Assembly: GCF_910592395.1 (NCBI RefSeq)
Contig: NC_088311.1
Span: forward strand, 3,410,501-3,474,500
Direction of reading: 5' to 3'
Length of the DNA stretch: 64,000 nucleotides
Source of the DNA: Lineus longissimus
Taxonomy: Eukaryota > Nemertea > Pilidiophora > Heteronemertea > Lineidae
Below the pieces are notes generated by a model, which worked only from the letters and a program-made list of their open reading frames with translations, made no database searches and was not told where the DNA came from. Below are positions 26,371 to 37,320 of this stretch, in pieces (the first letter of the stretch is position 1; every line of letters begins with the position of its first letter). The position numbers and the translations under genes were made by a program.

Positions 26371-27132
26371 TCTTTGTTGTCTTTGATATTTCACATTGGA
26401 TTTCCCAAAGTTAGAGAGTCTTAGGTTCGTCGTCCCTACCTTGGCCTCAGGAACATGAGCTGCTTCAAGTAGAGTTCTTGGGTTGACAAGTAGAGTAATT
26501 GGCCCTGATAGGATGGACCTCAGCGCAAACCAGAAGAGCCCCGATGTTGCACATTGTATTGTAGACCACAGGCAACCAATTTTCCTGGTTGTTCCTGTCT
26601 TCGAGTGCGCAGATTGCTCAGGGGAATAGTTGTAAGCTCCATCATGCAACGGGAAGGTCCTGGTGTTCCAGGTACATCACACCTCAGCTTAATACATCAT
26701 GGACCCGTCTCCGAAGTGACAGAAGTGAGCTCTCCGACCCAGGTACCTGGGGTGCCTCACTGGGCGCGTGAGATACTTAAGTTGGCTTCTTAAGTACGAG
26801 TATATAATTATGTTACTCAAGTAAGCCATTTGGACCCGCCTTCAACTGTCAGATACCAGTAAAAGGTTAAGAAGCTCTGCCGAAATCTCTACCAGAAGCT
26901 CTATAACCCATGCCTTCAAGTGCACGGAGAGCGCAGGAAGTGTAGGGCAGACGGGTCCTAATGTCGTTCCGCCTGGTATAACATGTGTTACCTCAGATAC
27001 GTGCACTACATCATCAGGTACATGACCTCCTGCAAGAAAGCTACTTGAGCAGTCAGAGGTAGGGTACCGGAAGCAGAGAATATACCCGTGGACACGACAA
27101 AGGCAAATATTAAATCTTGTCTAAAGTCAGAG
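26371..27132. other. Spacer between two convergent genes
   Basis: No supportable coding sequence. It holds the probable 3' ends of both convergent transcripts at its edges. A + strand frame at 26554-26793 has no family resemblance or splice context. Confidence 0.5.
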
Positions 27133-27138
27133 TTTATT
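27133..27138 (-). terminator. Poly(A) signal AATAAA for the His-rich membrane protein gene
   Basis: TTTATT on the + strand reads AATAAA on the - strand, about 390 nt downstream of the TGA at 27531. A T/G-rich stretch (ttgcctttgtcgtgtcc in - orientation) follows. It supports a - strand transcript ending near 27.1 kb, tail to tail with the lipoprotein gene. Confidence 0.5.
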
Positions 27139-27530
27139 ACAAGTAATTAAAAATTGTACAATGACAATGAATATACATTGTCAAACTCTACCAATGGTCT
27201 CATGCTAATTTATCTTTAGTTGATGAGTGGTGTGAAGGGATCTTATACCCCTGGAGAAAAATTCCAGAAAGATAAGTAACCTTCTGAGATCGCCAATCCA
27301 ACGGCTTTGTTCCCAGGCCTACAGCCACCTTTAACCTTGCTTACACTGAACAAAGCGTAGGAAGTTACTGCAAGTGGCTTAATTACTGTCACATCAATCA
27401 CACTGGTTGCAGCTGTCCTGAATACTGTGCCTTTCATATTGTACAATACCGAGAATTGTCTCTGCGTATTGACAATATGTCAATGTTTATCGTACTTCGA
27501 ACAATATCCATGCAGTATGAATGCTGTACA

Positions 27531-28116
27531 TCAGGGGATGGCTCCTGCCTTCTGTTGGTCTTCAGGCAAGATCGGATTCTGAAAAATCAAGGGTGCATTT
27601 ATCAAAAAGGATGTAAGGAAATTGATAAAAGCTTGTACGGCCCCTTCTGGCTGTGTTTTTCTACATGTACTTTCACAATACAATTACCGTTGAAGCAGTC
27701 TCAAATGCTGGCCCTGGAAAACGTGTCCGTCCCTTTTACGTGCCGCATTAAGGTGAATGGTTCTAAAGAGATCATGGCCGACACTACCTCAGATATCAAC
27801 AGCGCGTACACAAGCCTTTTCCCCGACCCTTAATACATGTACTTACTATCCTTCCCCCGCCGGGACAAGCACAGCAGTTCCTGATACTGTACATGGATAT
27901 GATGAAGAAGACGAGTCCCGCCACGAGGCACAGCCCACCAACCAAACAGAAGATGAACTCCTTCTTCTTCAAGATAATACTGGTTTCTTTCTTGATGTGA
28001 ACATGCGGGTGGTGAAAGTGGCTGTGGTGATGGTCATGGTGGTGCTCGGGGTTCCCTTTCTCGAGGCATCTGTCCGTGGCTTTCGCCGTCTCTTTACCTT
28101 TTGAACCCTCAGCCAT
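27531..28116 (-). CDS. Small histidine-rich single-pass membrane protein (two coding exons), function unknown
   Basis: The start is the CAT at 28114-28116 (AACCATGG, a strong context), 18 nt after an acceptor-like tttcctctcag that ends at 28135. Coding exon A, 28116-27847, encodes 90 residues. Residues 25-40 hold 11 histidines. Residues about 54-78 form one hydrophobic helix after a KKK cluster (FIFCLVGGLCLVAGLVFF). A CCAC motif follows that could be palmitoylated. Exon A ends at a consensus gtaagt donor (27846-27841). The best acceptor is gatttttcag before 27578, giving a 15-residue tail (NPILPEDQQKAGAIP) and a TGA at 27533-27531, for 105 residues in all. If that intron is not spliced, the frame ends at 27796 after 106 residues. 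I do not recognise the family. The His cluster suggests metal or pH sensing, but that is conjecture. Confidence 0.6.
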
Positions 28117-28565
28117 GGTTGAGTTACGCGCTGCCTGAGAGGAAAATGCAGGTAATTGTCAACATTTCAACGTTGCCATACGCATGTACTTATCGCAAAC
28201 CGCAGGCAGAATACCATACGACAACAGTCCACTGATATTGTATTGACCCACATAGAACTTAACGGCTTTAGATATAATGCAGGCTTTTAAAATGTCATGA
28301 ATTTTTTAAACTACTGATCATTGTTGTAGGCCTATACACGTATGTACACAAACATTTATATTTGACTAGCTGAACGAGGACTGGGAGAGGGGCTTGGACA
28401 GGGATGAAGTTGTCAGGATGTGCTGCCCGGGTTGTGACCCGCGGAGGCGACTCGTCTGGTAGCGGTTGACATCGCGTTCCCGCCTCATTCATGCACTGGC
28501 TAATCGGGGAGACTGGATAATGTACATGTGTCATTTTAGTTCTAACATGCCATCTGTGGTCCTAC

Positions 28566-28680
28566 CTTAACACCAATAGACTTAAAGCAGCTCGGCAGAA
28601 GTTGGATCGAGGTAGCTCCGCGTCCAGTATTCGGTAGTGTCCTTCCCTGGGTGTCCTCCCTTCTTCCTTAATCCTCTATA
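28566..28680 (-). other. Candidate 5' non-coding exon of the His-rich membrane protein gene
   Basis: The start codon sits just after a splice acceptor, so an upstream non-coding exon is expected. The nearest good - strand donor is TTAAG|GTAGG, with the exon ending at 28566, which gives a 431-bp intron. The purine-rich sequence above it could be 5' UTR. Its upstream limit is arbitrary, and no TATA box was seen. Confidence 0.3.
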
Positions 28681-30790
28681 GAGTACGTCTTCCTCTATTT
28701 ACTCTACTTTAGAAAATAACACTGTTACTGGACCACTTAAACCATGTATGAAATGAAATCTAGGCCATCTGGGCGAAGTATTCAACAGCTATGAAATCCC
28801 AGTGATAAATAATCATGAAATTATGGAGGACACGGGACAACAGTTGTTATAACCAGGTCGCCTATTAAACGGTGCACATTGTACTGCATTGTAGTTTATG
28901 CAAACCGTGGTCAATGTTTAAAGATCTTTAATCCAGAGTGAGCAGTCCTTCTCGATGGTTTAGGAAGCATCAGTGCCATAGCAACAGCCGATAACAAGTC
29001 TTTGACGGAGTGCAGCCTCGACACACAAACAGCGGAGATGGTCATCAGATACTTTGAGATGGACTTTGTGACGATGTGATTCAAAAGCAAACGAGGACTG
29101 ACAACGAATTTGAGGTCTTCTCTCCAAAAGTAAATGGGGTTTGATAACAAGAATTCCTTGCCCTTCCATTTTCAGTTATGATATACAAAACAAACATGAC
29201 CTTTCAATGAATGAGCTAAGAGTTGAAATGAGCTAATAGATTAGAAATGAGCTAATAGCCTGGGGCCATGTGACCACGCCCGTTGCCACGGCCATGTTGT
29301 CCTTTTAAAGAGGTAGCATTTTGCATATCTTGGTTAAGAGAAACTTGGGATGCCCAAGTTACAAAATGTTGTCCTTTTAAATTCAATTATATATGGTCGT
29401 GGGGGGGTCGAATTCTGACTTGTATTGGTCGCCGCCTGTTCGTCTTCGCAGGTCGTGCAAAAGTGATGCGCTCACTCAGAGTGGCGCAAGGATATGCCGT
29501 TTTCCCCGCTGTTTTTGTCGTCAGGATCATCATCAAGAGTGTGTGAATGTTTTTTTATGTTTCCGTGTAACTTACTCCCTAGTTTTTTTTCTTCTGGATC
29601 ACTCTCTGTAAGGTTTGTAAGGATGATGACCGTTCACTTTGTCTTCGAAGAGACGCTTTGTCGTCAGATTATTTGTTCTCGAAGTGTCGTTGTGAGAAAT
29701 CACGTCTCGCTGACCAGCTGTTTTGGCCAGGGCTCCCTGGAAATGAGGCGGTGTGGGAGAGGGGAGGCTTGTTCGCCTCCGATGGAGACAGTCCGGGGTG
29801 TGGCGCTGAAAGAAGGACGCTTACATGGAATTATTTCTACAGAGTTTTTCTCACAAATCTAACATATTTTTGCCCACTCTTTGGTGTATTGTCATTCAAG
29901 ACCGTTGCCATCTGTTTAGCGCGTCTTTTTCTCGGCGTCAAAGGGTCCGCGCCGTCTCCCATCCATGTTTTGGCGGAGTGATGTCCCCCGTTACTGTTAT
30001 GCCTTGGGTGTCGTCCTAACACCACCCCTCATTTTGCCACGAGAGACACAAAACCTCCGAGACGTGGGATTGTCATCAACCTGCCCGGACTTCTGCTTTA
30101 GACATGCAAGCGCCTTTTTACCTCGCAATCACCTTCTTATTAAGTTATAACCGTTTTTGTACATGATAATCAATCCCACCTTCACAAAGTGAATAATTTA
30201 CTTATTCTGAATACTAACGCATTAATTATGACAACCGGGCGTCGGGCTTCATGTTCTAATTATACTGCCGACACATTGTCAAAACCTTCGCGAAATGATA
30301 TCCAGGCGAACAGCGACAAAACTCTCCAGACCAGCATGCACCTAACCCGCCGTAACATCCAAGACACAAGCGCAAAAACCCACGCAAAGGTGTTTTTTTC
30401 TGAAGTAATTCGCGTTCTTAGTTTTTGTTCACCTAGCAGAAAAATCTAACAACCTGCCCAGTAATAATTTTGCACGTCAGCTCAAAGAAGAGCCCGTTTT
30501 CTTGCTTGTTTTTTCAAAGCGCGCAACACCTTTCTCTGATGGGCGACAGTAGCGACACTGTGCTCGTGACGGACCGATGCAACAGGTTGAAAAGTTCGGA
30601 GGCGGGAAACGCGAGATGAGCTCCTGATGATCGGACGGCCGGAGAAAGCAGTTTCTGTTGACAAGTGGTTTTTGCGTCATAGGAATATGGGGCTGGTGGG
30701 GCGGGGCGGGGGGGGGGGGGGGTCACATGCGCCTGTGTAACTTAGCTCACCAGGGCATTTAAAAGATAGAACTGTTTGTTAGACGATTGC
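28681..30790. other. Intergenic DNA, no gene recognised
   Basis: Contains short frames on both strands without coding character. Around 29,210-29,262 the phrase aatgagctaa recurs three times. A poly-G tract occupies about 30,703-30,722. Nothing else is supported. Confidence 0.5.
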
Positions 30791-30985
30791 GTAATACAAA
30801 GCACTTCAAAGGACATCCACTGAATTAAGAACAACCTGTCTATTAAAGGTACTGCACTAGGTCCCAAATCAGTAATTTCTTAAATGTGACCTCTGCAATC
30901 AGGGTACCTCTCAATTAAGGACAGCATTTGTCAGCCCCAAGGATGTCCTTCATAGAGAGGCTCCACTCACTGGTAATGAAACTTA
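30791..30985. repeat. Transposon-like repeat patch (pogo/Tigger-like terminal motif)
   Basis: The phrases cctctcaattaaggacagc and ggatgtccttcatagagagg face each other. They resemble the CCTCT...GGAC terminal sequences common in pogo/Tigger-type DNA transposons and their MITEs. A more diverged version (ggacatccactgaattaag, cctgtctattaaagg) lies just upstream. There is no transposase frame. The family assignment is from memory of the motif and is tentative. Confidence 0.3.
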
Positions 30986-31416
30986 AAAAACTGGAATCGA
31001 TCAAGAGAAAATATAAGAAAAAACTTGGGTCTCTACCGCCCATGACCCTTGGCAGGTGACCACTTCCCTCACATTAAATTACAAAAAAATCACCCCGGGC
31101 CACAACCATTATTAAAACATTGTATTTCACAACCAAACAAAAACGTTTTTTAAGAAAGAAACACCACGAATCTAGAAAAGAAAGCTTTTAGTCTGAAGGG
31201 AGGAGCCAACACTCTCAGCGCGTTTTTTACCTCTTTGTTCCTTTTCCGCTCGAGTCCGTTAACATGTCAGGTCAACCCTAAATTTAATTCACTCTTGAAT
31301 TTTCGAGAGTGATAAGCATTGGTCTGCTCAAAAGTCTTACATACTGCTGCAGGCGATAATGGGAAAATTAGCCTTTTTCTCACAAATTGTAACTTCGATC
31401 CGATTACAACGAAAGC

Positions 31417-31610
31417 TGTCGGAGTGGTGCAGTGGAAACATCAGTGCTTGTCACCTCGGAGACCCAGGGTTCGATTCCCGATACACTCATGAGATGGAGA
31501 AGGCGACTCTCTTCGACAGCGTAGGTTTCCTCCAGGGTCTCCTTGATATCTCATCGTCCACACTATCGTCTCATTTGGGTTGTGACGGCTCCTGACCGAG
31601 TTTACAGCAT
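31417..31610 (+). repeat. tRNA-derived SINE
   Basis: An RNA polymerase III A box (tggtgcagtgg, 31425-31435) and a perfect B box (ggttcgattcc, 31468-31478) are spaced as in a tRNA. The flanking acceptor arms do not pair, so it is not a functional tRNA gene. The body continues with gtttcctccagg, a motif seen in several SINE families of marine animals. The 3' limit is approximate. Other copies in the genome would confirm it. Confidence 0.6.
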
Positions 31611-31732
31611 GTTATTTTATAGTTTTTCTACTCTGTAGCCCAGGCCGACCGAGTCCAGTGTGGAAGTTGAAAATTTCCCCCTGGAAAAAGTGTCCGGATC
31701 TATTGTATTCTGACGGATGGACATTCTATCCG

Positions 31733-31884
31733 AGGACATTTCAAACTTCTACCAGGAACCGGGAAGCAAATAGTAGCATGTAGCATTTACATTATAATAA
31801 TTGTTTGTTTGTCCTTGCCAGTTAGTTTTCGCATGCACCAATGGTGGATATGACAAGCGCCGGTGTAGAAGTTTGAAATGTCCT
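31733..31884. repeat. 20-bp perfect inverted repeat (foldback or MITE-like)
   Basis: aggacatttcaaacttctac at 31733-31752 is matched by its reverse complement at 31865-31884. The 112-bp interior has no frame and is AT-rich. The size fits a small foldback element. No clear target-site duplication was found. Confidence 0.45.
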
Positions 31885-34800
31885 AGAATTGAATCTCGGG
31901 GAACAAATGATTCTATTATGCGAGTTTAATCTTTGAAGTGCATGTATTGAAATTAATGGCTTTTATAGAACCCTTTACCATAATCCGTCTTCATACCATT
32001 AGGTTGTACAATCTTTCCAGGGAAACATTTTCTTCTTCTTCACCGGCCGGTTACCAATGACAGACCCATGCTTTTCGGTTGAAGAGGCAAGCTAAGGTTT
32101 TCAGTTGTCTTTCTCTTATTGCTGTAGAGACACAAAGGTTATTTTAAGACCAGTTATAGCCGTAATCAGCTCGTAAAAGAAAGCGAAATTAAAACCGTGG
32201 TCCAACTTGGGCCAAACGTCCCCCGTGGCAGAGACGTCCTTCAAACGCAACTCGCGCGAGAAGACACTTCAGCTTTAGACGGGTTGCTTCCAGCCGGATG
32301 AAATTCCACGCGGGGAGCCTTTTTTATGTAAAAAAGTGAAATTCCATCCCAAATGCTCGAGATCAAAAACCTGTTCTGAACATCGACATTGACAGGTTTC
32401 TTTGTTTTCATAAAGGAAGAGGGCTTTCATATTTTAGTGCTGTGTGAATGCCTACTGATCGACGTCTACAAATGTAGCCCCCATTCAAATGAGAAAAAGA
32501 CCAATCCAGTTCTGATGGACAGGCTATTGAACTCCTTCTCTCGGGCATTCTCTCGACCAATAAAACCAATGGCAGCCCAACGGTAGCGGCACGCAACCAA
32601 TGCTCATAAATGTACAGAAGAAAACTGAGGTCCGCAATCGGAACAAGCGAAAGGTAAAACAGAGAGGATAACGTTCTGGATGGTTGTACCATTCTAGTAA
32701 CGTCTTTTGGCCTATTTTGAGTATTGTAAATGTGCAACATATAATCGATGATGCCAACTATCAGCCAAAGGTTCACGAGTTGGCCATATCAGACCTCGAG
32801 GCCCAGCATCAATCTGATCTCAACTAGAAATGAATGTACCCCTGTCACGTGGAGCTACTTCACCTATTCAACTAGTGCGACGTACTAAGACTACTAACGC
32901 TAGGTTATAATATTTCAAATATTCATCTTAAAATTCATCAAACTAATTGGTACATGTTTTTGTCCGCGCAAAAAATGGCTCATAGTAGTTAAGAAAAAAC
33001 TGCCGCGGGTGTGAAATGGCAAGAAAATAATAGTGCTTGGTGAAATCAAAATCTGATAACAGCAAGTGGGTTCTTCGAAGACAAAAGAGTTAGTGCACCT
33101 TGCGTGGCACGCTCGAGTCCAATGACCTGGTTCCAAAGATACGGGACCCTTCCGGCCATATGGTGACACTTTCACAGAAATATCTCGGAACGGCGCGAAG
33201 AAATATCGCTCATGTCATCACTTGAATCGGAGTTCGGTTTAATGACCCGATGCGGGTCTCGAGGTCCGGTTTTGTCGTGGGCTGTGGGAGGTGCCAAAGA
33301 AACTCAATTTGGTATATTAACCAGTGGTTTTCGATAAACATGAACTCCGCCTCGCGATTGTAATGACGAAGGAGTGAAAAAACTGAATCTCAGGATGAAG
33401 CAAACTATCTCCAGTCGATACATCAGAAATTCACTTGATGACAGTCGCCCGGAAACCATTAATTGGCCCTTGATCTGGCGCATGCCTATCGTCCTCCTTT
33501 AAGGAAAATTTCCAAGAATAAATAAAAAAGCATTATTGATATCTAACTTGCTTTGTCTTCAAAAGTAATTGCCACCAATATCACCTTTCTACAATTGCGC
33601 AGACTGATTGGACAACGGCCGGCAGACGACTGCATGCACCTGCCCCCTCTCTCTCTAGCCACGGGCAGAGTGAAAAATAATCTCGCTTATAATGCCTAAA
33701 GACTTCATGATATTCTAAGCCGTCTCATGGCTCCAGGGTCAGTCTGCTCTTTCCTTGGGCTACTATAGCCGCGCGACAGATTTTGACAACGAAAGCCCGG
33801 ATTACCACCATGATAACCTCGGACTGGTGGGATATCATGTCGTCTATGGCCATATTTGGTAAATCTTTCGCTCCTCGTATGAACTGAAATGAAAGTTGGT
33901 CGTTCCTATTGTCTCTTTCGCAAACACCGTCAATTGAATTTGAAACTGCAGAAAGCAACAGTGATTTTGAAATCATAAAATTTATATTTTTGGAGGTTGC
34001 GCGGGGGACGTCTAAACATTTCAAAGAAGATCCGAGAAAGTAGAATATCAGCCTCCAGGTTGTGACTCGGCGACGACATGATGTACATGTAAGAGGCATC
34101 ATAAACGAGGTGACAGCTTAAGACAGGGCCTTAACCCGAGGGGACAGGTCGGTCAAATGCGCCCCCAAAGGGTCCCCAAAGTTTGCCGTGTCATGCAGGT
34201 TTTGGACGTTTTCAGACTGACGAATGAGAGAAGTGTTGACCCCCGTGACCAAAAAGTGAGCTAAAGACATTGCAGGAGCAACATCATGATCTTAGAGATG
34301 ACCCTTCGAATATTAGCCAATTCCTAACAACTCGCCACGAACTTTTGTGCCACATACCCCTTTTATAGTATCATTTTTTATCCCGGCCGCTCTAGTACCA
34401 TTATCTCATTGTCCGCAACACCCAAGGCATTTCTTTTCAGCGCGGATTTTTTTCAAGTGAAAAAAACGTGGCATAATTAGTGAAAAAAATATCTGAAACC
34501 CTATAACATAGATTTAAGACTTCACCAGTTGAATGGCAGAAATTTCTTACGCGTGTCAGAACTTAGTCTTGTCATTATCGTCAAAAATGTCGACATGCGG
34601 CAATTATAGAACGTAGCTAATTTCGAGAAAAAGCATTGCAATTTTTGTAATCTCGCACTCGGGATATCCTGCATTGATTTTAATGGGTTTTTGTGATGTG
34701 AGATTTGTACAGTTTGAAAAATAACAAAGATGTTGTTTAAGTAACCCCTGGGCAATTTAACTTTTATACCAGCGGAACGATGGTATCTCGCAGGAAAACA

Positions 34801-36360
34801 GTCTTGGTCTATATTTTCTGTCCGCGCCCACGCACTGAAGACAGTTTTTTTTCCTTATACAACTAATGGTCATTCCGAAGTCTGTACCTCCTTGGTACAG
34901 TAGGCCTACTTTGCATATAATCTATTCTCATTATATAAGTATGGTCGCATTGTCTTGGATTGTCATGTTCTGAGTTGTCCTCTCCCTCATCCATGTGACA
35001 AATGCTACGCCGTCTGACTTTGGTCAATATTGATATACATGTACATTTCGATGCAAAATTAAACTCTAGTTTTGATTTTAAATATGCATCAATCTTTTTG
35101 ACCGGCTGGCGTCTGTCGGCTGCTATAATATTCGAGGAAACGACGCCAACTCGGCAACAGCGTGCCCCCATTTTATCATGTAAATAACCATAGCGGCGTG
35201 GGGTGATTGTCGTAGGGCGTCCGTCCACCATTGTGAGCTGCACACTCGAGCTGGCTGCGATGCCATCTCAGCCGGAGTCTGAATGCCAATGCATTGGTCA
35301 TACAAGCCGGGTGTCATCTTTAACAAAAGCTGGGGATATCCCTTAGTCAATTAGCAAATTAGGTAGCATCTATCGTGAGGCATCTGGAAACTGGACCACT
35401 GCTGTCTCATCTTCGAAGACGTTGGACAGATCACTGGCATGATTTCGCGAACGGATGAAATCATCCCGCTTGGGGCCATGACGACAACAGCACACCCATC
35501 TGTATCAGTGGAGGTGACATGCCAACGTTTTATATGTAATTAGCAACCTCCGACAGGAAGGATGTCCTCCTCGTCAGAGTCCTATGAAATGGGGACTTTC
35601 AACAAAAGCGAATCTCCTCCGGTCACAGTCTTCTACAGATGTCACAATCTTGGGCTTGGTACTGAAAATCAGTATTATTTTCGCCATGGCCTCTCATTGA
35701 GCTGAATTCATATAAAGATACTGACCTGCAATAGTTTAACTCAAATCTTGCCTACATCCTGATCAAGAATGCCATTGTTGATCCTCGTACATTTCGGTAG
35801 CGTCCGCCCACCGCGGACCTGATCGAGGCTCGAATATCGCCACGGGCGATGGGATCAGATAGAATGGGAGGGTCCGCAGGTGTACCGATGTCAAAGTCTG
35901 GTTGGGAGTCAAGATGACCCAAACCCACTTGTCTGTCGGTGGTGGACGAATTCAGTCACAATCAGCTTTTGTCTCGAAGACTTTACTGGTTCTGCACAAT
36001 TCAGAGAGATGGCGCTGTTGTACCTGTCGTCGGCAGACGCGAGCGGTGAACCGACGATCATAGCTGACTGCTTGACTGGCCGAGAGCAGAGGCCGAGAGC
36101 ATTTCCTTTATACGACGAGAAGCCAATCCTTGATGTGATCTCAACAGTTGGCACTGTTCCTTCCTCCGTATCACAGTCTCGATGCCGACGGCCTGCGCTA
36201 TATGGGGTCCAAAGGACACGGCATGGCCCGCAAAGTGAGCAACATCATGTTGCACAGACGGAAAGAAAATAGGAGCTTTTATTCGTTGGTGTTAACCCAG
36301 CGCCTCTTGTCTTTCCTTTAAAGAAAATTTTTGTCCCATATTGTCCTGACTGTTCTTGAT
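31885..36360. other. Intergenic DNA, no gene recognised
   Basis: Several open frames of 60-130 codons occur (for example 33725-34102 - and 34863-35243 -). They have low-complexity or mixed composition, no splice partners and no recognisable motifs. No RNA gene or repeat is clear. Part of it may be regulatory DNA for the downstream gene. Confidence 0.4.
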
Positions 36361-36365
36361 ACACT

Positions 36366-37320
36366 TATATAAGGAGCGCAGTATAAAAGTCATCCTCAAT
36401 TTTGTAAGCGGAAGGAGAATAGACGGTCATACGAAAGAGGGGAACCTCTACTTATCAAACAATGGTGTTGTATAATGGTTATCATCCACAGTACTTTTCA
36501 ACCCCGATCAATGAGTATGAATCTGTACCGTGGGCTACGAGTAGGACGTCACAAATTTGGTTCCTTCTGATTGGTTGAAAGTTTTGCTGATGTACTCTTA
36601 AGTTGTACGAAACATTCGGGAGAAAAGTCCGCTGGCGGGGAGAAACAAATCCTCATATTCATGATATTCCTGTGAGGAAATACCGGCCACTCTGTAAGGG
36701 AGCGCCCGACACAAGGACGAAAAGGGGCGGGGATCTCGGGGACAGCTTGACGTTAGATCTCAATTCGCCTGTCCCTTGAGATGAAGCAACCTCACCGGAA
36801 AGACCCGGTGGACTTGCCCTGCGAGGGTGTGACACCCCCTGAAATAAACTGAAAGGATAGTCTTGGCATCCGCCCTGCTTTGCCACACCTCACGGGGATG
36901 GTCTTTTTCCTTCACACATTCGACAACTTCGCGTGTCCCGATCCTCAGATTTTGTTTTAGACATTAGATCATTAATTTTGAAACCTCGTGGTGGAGTGAT
37001 GATAAACAAACCCTCGTTGTGACTCACTCACTATCTGTCATATCTACATGTAAACTGTTCATATCATAGCAGACGACAAAACCCCCGTATATCGTTGCGA
37101 ATGGACTCGCCAATAGAAGCGATCTGATTGGTTGGCGGCGTTCGTTTGTGGGCCGTAACCTGTATACTATGTACGGTGTGGCTTTTTGTCGCCGTACAAC
37201 GCTGAGACACGGCATATGAGAGTCAGACGCGCTTAGCGTTGGGACTTAGCAGATTTTGTGATATTACCGATCAACCCTATTCAGGGACTGTCCGAACACT
37301 TTGAGGCCTTTTTTCACAAA
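36366..37320 (+). promoter_or_regulatory. MIDN: Candidate promoter / 5' UTR region of midnolin
   Basis: Two TATA-type boxes occur at 36366-36373 (tatataag) and 36382-36389 (tataaaag). A CRE-like gacgtcac (36547-36554) and an inverted CCAAT box (gattggttg, near 36570) follow. Nearer the start codon there is another CCAAT (near 37110) and an inverted CCAAT (gattggttgg, near 37127). The transcription start cannot be fixed from sequence. The region is a candidate because it lies directly upstream of the first MIDN coding exon and is denser in such sites than its surroundings. Confidence 0.3.

Noticed and set aside
33725-34102. 125-codon frame on the - strand
   Set aside because: No family resemblance or neighbouring exons. 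The N-terminal cysteine/arginine stretch looks accidental.
34863-35243. 126-codon frame on the - strand
   Set aside because: No coding bias, motif or transcript signals around it.
35880-36272. 130-codon frame on the + strand upstream of MIDN
   Set aside because: No recognisable motif, no splice partner, and mixed composition. It may simply be chance in a GC-richer stretch.
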